Shown: positions 16,182 through 19,381 of the stretch, in pieces
Numbering within the stretch: position 1 is the first letter of the stretch
How the letters are laid out: the number at the start of each line of letters is the position of its first letter
Assembly: GCA_002325645.1 (NCBI GenBank)
Contig: DCSN01000117.1
Location: 16,163 to 35,543 of the forward strand
DNA length: 19,381 nt
Reading direction: 5' to 3'
Source of the DNA: Pseudanabaena sp. UBA1465
GTDB lineage: Bacteria > Cyanobacteriota > Cyanobacteriia > Pseudanabaenales > Pseudanabaenaceae
The notes under the pieces: generated by a model
Told to the model about the DNA's origin: nothing
Database searches by the model: none
Seen by the model: the letters and a program-made list of their open reading frames with translations, nothing else
Position numbers and translations under genes: made by a program

Positions 16182-17660
16182 GTGTTAAACAATATCCTTA
16201 GAGGGCATTACAAGATTATTAGTCACCTTGGTGGTGGTGGTTTTGGGCAGACTTATCTTGCTGAAGATATTGACTTACCGACACATCCCATTTGTGTGGT
16301 CAAGCAGTTGAAACCTGTATCTAAGGAGCCTGTGGTGCTGGAAGTCGCTAAGCGGCTTTTCAATCAAGAGGCAGAAGTTCTCTATTCCTTGGGTTCGCAC
16401 GATCGCATTCCCCGTCTGCTTGCCCATTTTCAAGAAGGCGAAGAATTTTATCTGGTACAAGAGTTTGCTGATGGTGAAGATCTTACCCATGAGATTGGGA
16501 AAGGTAACAGATTGTCGGAAGCCTCGGCGATCGCCTTGCTTAAAGAAATTTTAGAAATACTCGGTTTTATCCATGAGCGCGGTGTGGTGCATCGTGATCT
16601 CAAACCTGCAAATCTGATTAGGCGCAAAAGCGATCGCCAAATTGTGATGATCGATTTTGGTGCAGTCAAAGAAATTGGTGGTCTTGCCCTTGACTCGCAA
16701 GGCAATACAAATCTGACGATCGCGATCGGCTCCCCCGGATATATGCCGATCGAGCAAATTAATGGCAAACCCCGTTTGAGTAGTGATATTTATGCCGTGG
16801 GCATGATCGGTATTCAGGCGATCACGGGTGCTGAGACGCGAGTATTTGCTGAACATCCAGAAACTGCGGAAGTAATGTGGCGCGATCAGTTGCAGGGCAA
16901 CTACTCACCCCAATTTTTAGATATTCTCGACAAAATGGTGCGCTATGACTTTCGGCAGCGTTATCAAACAGCATCCGAAGTATTAGAGGCGATCGCCTCT
17001 TTGTCGGGGATGAGTGAGCATGACTTACCAACAATAATTCATGGTCATACTGGTGATGCTGCTGTTAATAATAGTTCAACGATCATTACAAAACCTCAAG
17101 ATGAAACCCAAGTAAATTTATCCACAAAGCCTCAAAATGCTCCAAGCATCAGCAGATTTACCCCTCGTAATGTCGATAAGTGTCAAAAAACAAATAACTT
17201 CCATTGGCAAAAGTTTTTGATCATTGGCGGCAGTATTGTGGCGATATCAGCGATTGTGGCGATCGTAAAATCAATCAATACAACGACTAAGCCAGAAGTT
17301 GCTAATTCTGGAATCCCATTTCCACCACCTCCCACAATTAATATTGCACCCACGATTTCCATTACACCACCCTCCCCATTAAGCGCCATAAAATCTGTTG
17401 AAGAACTTCTTGCTCAGGCAATATTACTAACTCGCAATGACAAACCACAGGAAGCGCTGGCTAAGATCGAAGAAGCCTTGAAGCTAGAACCAAATAATGC
17501 TGATGCTTGGGCTGCTAAAGGGTTTGCCCTCGCAAAACTAGATCGCGATCGCGAGGCGATCGCCGCCTATGATCAGGCGATCGCCATTAAACCTGAGTTT
17601 CTTTTTGCTAGACAAAATCGCGCTCTTCTGGAAAGAAAGCTTAAATCTAGAAAGAAATGA
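16182..17660 (+). CDS. membrane-anchored Ser/Thr protein kinase with C-terminal TPRs
   Basis: Hanks-type protein kinase of 492 aa that starts with GTG, two bases after the preceding stop codon. Catalytic features: Gly-rich loop GGGGFG (17-22), VVK lysine Lys41, helix-C Glu near 63, catalytic loop HRDLKPAN (137-144, Asp139), DFG at 158-160 and a PIEQ form of the APE motif near 187. This looks fully active. The kinase domain is followed by a Thr/Gln-rich juxtamembrane stretch, one TM helix (about 345-365), a Pro-rich linker with PPPPTINIAPT, and about two TPR units (about 405-485, with ALKLEPNNADAWAAKGFALA and AIAIKPE). The topology predicts the kinase in the cytoplasm and the TPRs across the membrane. 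PknB/Spk-type in the broad sense; no ligand can be named. Confidence 0.92.
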   Translation: MLNNILRGHYKIISHLGGGGFGQTYLAEDIDLPTHPICVVKQLKPVSKEPVVLEVAKRLFNQEAEVLYSLGSHDRIPRLLAHFQEGEEFYLVQEFADGEDLTHEIGKGNRLSEASAIALLKEILEILGFIHERGVVHRDLKPANLIRRKSDRQIVMIDFGAVKEIGGLALDSQGNTNLTIAIGSPGYMPIEQINGKPRLSSDIYAVGMIGIQAITGAETRVFAEHPETAEVMWRDQLQGNYSPQFLDILDKMVRYDFRQRYQTASEVLEAIASLSGMSEHDLPTIIHGHTGDAAVNNSSTIITKPQDETQVNLSTKPQNAPSISRFTPRNVDKCQKTNNFHWQKFLIIGGSIVAISAIVAIVKSINTTTKPEVANSGIPFPPPPTINIAPTISITPPSPLSAIKSVEELLAQAILLTRNDKPQEALAKIEEALKLEPNNADAWAAKGFALAKLDRDREAIAAYDQAIAIKPEFLFARQNRALLERKLKSRKK

Positions 17661-17718
17661 TTTCGATTAGGAATCAAATCGTCAAACTATAAGGCTATCC
17701 CAAACCGACTAAGTAACT

Positions 17719-18441
17719 ATGAGCAATTTATCTAATCTGCAACGTCCTGATGGTAGATCTTGGGATCAACTGCGCCCTGTGCAATTACAACAACCATTTA
17801 CCAAAGCGCCTGCGGGATCAGTGTTGGCCAAATTTGGTGATACCCAACTAATTTGTACGGTATCGATCGAGGAAGGTGTACCTAAGTTTTTGACAGGTAG
17901 CAATCAAGGCTGGTTAACTGCCGAATATCGAATGATGCCTGCATCGACGATCCCGCGTCAGCAACGCGAATTTATGAAACTATCGGGGCGGACTCAAGAA
18001 ATTCAAAGGTTAATTGGGCGTAGTCTGAGGGCTGCTCTAGATATGACCGCGATCGCCAATTACACCTTTACTGTTGATATTGATGTGTTGCAAGCTGACG
18101 GCGGCACACGCACAGGGGGGATCACAGGCGGATTTGTGGCATTACAAGCAGCTTGCGATCGCCTCCTTGCTGAAGGTAAAATCACGCGATCGCCAATTCG
18201 CAATGCTGTCGCTGCTGTTTCCGTCGGACTATTAGACGGCTCACCAATTTTAGACTTAAATTATCAAGAAGACTTAGCTGTAAGTGTGGATCTCAATGTG
18301 GTGATCGATAGCACTGGTAGACTCGTTGAAGTACAGGGTACTGGTGAATCTGATACATTTTCGCGATCGCAACTCAATCAAATGCTAGATGTTGCCGAGA
18401 AGGGAATCAAGGAATTATTAGAAATACAAAAACAAAAATAA
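17719..18441 (+). CDS. rph: ribonuclease PH
   Basis: Phosphate-dependent 3'-to-5' exoribonuclease that trims tRNA 3' ends, normally a hexamer. Length of 240 aa is normal. Recognisable features are the N-terminal RPDGR (9-13), the LTAEYRMMPAST segment, the Arg-rich IQRLIGRSLRAALD helix, the phosphate-binding GGTRTGGITGG (about 128-138) and the LDLNYQEDLAVSVDLNVV block with its metal-binding acidic residues. Nothing is missing. It lies 58 bp after the kinase gene on the same strand, with no clear promoter or Shine-Dalgarno in the gap, so read-through from the kinase unit is possible. It is convergent with xisI, only 12 bp separating their stop codons. Confidence 0.96.
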   Translation: MSNLSNLQRPDGRSWDQLRPVQLQQPFTKAPAGSVLAKFGDTQLICTVSIEEGVPKFLTGSNQGWLTAEYRMMPASTIPRQQREFMKLSGRTQEIQRLIGRSLRAALDMTAIANYTFTVDIDVLQADGGTRTGGITGGFVALQAACDRLLAEGKITRSPIRNAVAAVSVGLLDGSPILDLNYQEDLAVSVDLNVVIDSTGRLVEVQGTGESDTFSRSQLNQMLDVAEKGIKELLEIQKQK

Positions 18442-18453
18442 CCTCCTTGAGAT

Positions 18454-18792
18454 TTAGGCAACAGCAAACTCTGTATGTTGCCTGATTTCTGGCGACTTGA
18501 ATGCTAGGACGATATGACTTTTCGGTATTCCTGAGGCGACTAATTCATCAGCGATACCCTCTTCTGTCCCATCATGTTGAATCCAGAGTTTATGTTCAAC
18601 TAGATCGATATGTAAGAGTGTTCCATAAATACGATAACCATTTTGCCATCCTGTCTCTACTAGCAAATAGCGATCACGTTTTTCGTCTAATATCAATTCA
18701 ACTTGAACTTGGCGATCGGTGTCGAGAAAGTCAGCATATTCTTGGAGAATTTTTTCGATAACCTGACGATATTGATGCGTTAAGGAATCCAT
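18454..18792 (-). CDS. xisI: XisI-family protein (fdxN excision controlling factor)
   Basis: 112 aa, the usual family length. The start MDSLTHQYRQVIEKILQEYA, the central VELILDEKRDRYLLVETGWQ, and the end HDGTEEGIADELVASGIPKS are characteristic of XisI. The family was named for control of fdxN-element excision in heterocystous cyanobacteria, but xisH/xisI pairs are widespread in strains without that element, so the true role is unclear. Its start codon overlaps the 3' end of the xisH reading frame by 13 bases, the standard arrangement. It appears intact, although its partner is broken. Confidence 0.93.
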   Translation of the reverse strand: MDSLTHQYRQVIEKILQEYADFLDTDRQVQVELILDEKRDRYLLVETGWQNGYRIYGTLLHIDLVEHKLWIQHDGTEEGIADELVASGIPKSHIVLAFKSPEIRQHTEFAVA

Positions 18793-19165
18793 CGCACAAT
18801 TACCTCCTGAGTGGGATCAAAACTGAACAAGCGAATAATGCCATCTTCAATTAGGGTTTGCCCTGCTTCTTCTTCAAAAACTGTTTTACAAACATTTTCA
18901 GTGACAGCGAGAAATAATTTATATTCAGGATAATAACGCACTAATAAGTGAGCGTACAAAACAAATTGACCAACCGCTTCTTCCAAACTTTTCATATCGG
19001 ATGGACGGGTAAAGCTTTTTATTTCAACTGCTATTTTCTCTGTTCCACGTTCTGCGGCTAATAGTCTTTCGGCTCCTAAATCAACGAATAAATTTGGGTG
19101 ATTTTCTAGTCATCCTTGATCAGTGAATTTTTTACGTTGTCGTGATATATATCTTTGGCTGGCAT
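18780..19165 (-). pseudogene. xisH: decayed xisH (nonsense codon and frameshifting deletion)
   Basis: XisH is a PD-(D/E)XK nuclease-fold partner of XisI. The - strand begins MPAKDIYHDNVKNSLIKDD, then meets TAG at 19108-19106, where intact family members have Trp (GW-T-I-T). Reading on gives KIT, after which the frame shifts and family sequence resumes as NLFVDLGAERLLAAERGTEK, with the catalytic-type VEIKSF, through to the normal C-terminus VIVRWIP. Total length of 386 bases is not a multiple of three and about 10-15 residues (the usual HDP-containing stretch) are missing. So there is both a nonsense change and an internal deletion. A 71-residue C-terminal fragment could still be made from ATG 18995, but without the start of the nuclease core. 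Confidence 0.85.
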
Positions 19166-19261
19166 ATACAAATTTTATCTTAATCAATAATGACTATTAT
19201 CAAAGGTTTATGATGTTGCTTCTGGTGGAGAATCATTTTTAGCTCACAAGCGAAAGCCACG

Positions 19262-19337
19262 CACTCTATCCGTTTACAAGGATGAGTGACGGGATGAAAG
19301 CGAGTCCATCAAGGGGTTCGATGCCCCGCCGATGGAC
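19262..19337 (+). other. structured stretch with two hairpins; possible IS200/IS605-type end or omega-RNA-like remnant
   Basis: Two foldbacks lie 15 bases apart. The first pairs CACTC+ATCC (19262-19271, one bulged T) with GGAT+GAGTG (19280-19288). The second pairs GTCCATC (19304-19310) with GATGGAC (19331-19337) around an inner GGGG/CCCC. No gene covers 19166-19381. Compact multi-hairpin ends of this kind occur at the right ends of IS200/IS605 elements, where they encode the guide RNA of TnpB. No tnpB reading frame is visible upstream, so this could be a remnant, a non-autonomous derivative, or an unrelated structured RNA. Orientation is uncertain. Confidence 0.42.
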
Positions 19338-19381
19338 AATTATCTTTGCTATAAAAAGTGTTTTACGGTAAAATGAAAATG

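Noticed and set aside
19191..19288. Short + strand frame ending AHKRKPRTLSVYKDE as a tnpB C-terminus
   Set aside because: Only about 30 codons are open and I could not match it to a TnpB zinc-finger or RuvC motif.

Overview
The window is cyanobacterial chromosomal DNA. The palindrome GCGATCGC (HIP1) recurs throughout, and the recognisable genes are cyanobacterial: hormogonium polysaccharide (Hps) pseudopilins, a Ycf29/Rre1-type response regulator, a Ser/Thr kinase with TPRs, and a xisH/xisI pair. I lean towards a filamentous, possibly Pseudanabaena-like organism. That placement is inference from gene content and base composition, not from a marker gene.

Region 1 (about 1-12,650, + strand) is an hps-type cluster. 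It holds a 3,145-codon hpsA, then three genes with class III prepilin signals (G^F-x-[LI]-[IL]-E): hpsB, hpsC and a GspH/FimT-like minor pseudopilin. They would be matured by the prepilin peptidase and form a pseudopilus-like structure linked to extracellular polysaccharide release and gliding motility. HpsA is unusually long. Sequence that looks like conserved HpsA lies at both ends, and between them are a Calx-beta-like segment, a perfect (Pro-Thr)16-Pro linker and an insert with three adhesin/phage-like 'YYV' motifs. Two foldback repeats sit between hpsC and the last pseudopilin gene.

Region 2 (about 12,680-14,300, - strand) is a translationally coupled pair: an ABC-2 permease and a 236-aa protein resembling the N-terminal winged-helix part of large AAA ATPases, but with no ATPase domain. 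The permease's own ATPase is not in the window either. A near-perfect 22-bp-arm palindrome separates this pair from the divergent response regulator.

Region 3 (14,440-15,260) holds the response regulator (likely Rre1/Ycf29) and a convergent tRNA-Lys(CUU). They share one symmetrical 15-bp terminator hairpin.

Region 4 (15,387-17,660, +) is a compact three-gene unit behind a good sigma70-type promoter: an unrecognised 99-aa protein, a two-TM protein and a membrane-anchored Ser/Thr kinase with TPRs. It is the best candidate here for an under-described system. The housekeeping gene rph (RNase PH) follows.

Region 5 (18,454-19,381): intact xisI and a decayed xisH (nonsense codon plus a frameshifting deletion) on the - strand. 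The window ends in a short stretch with two strong hairpins, possibly the remnant end of an IS200/IS605-type element or another structured RNA.
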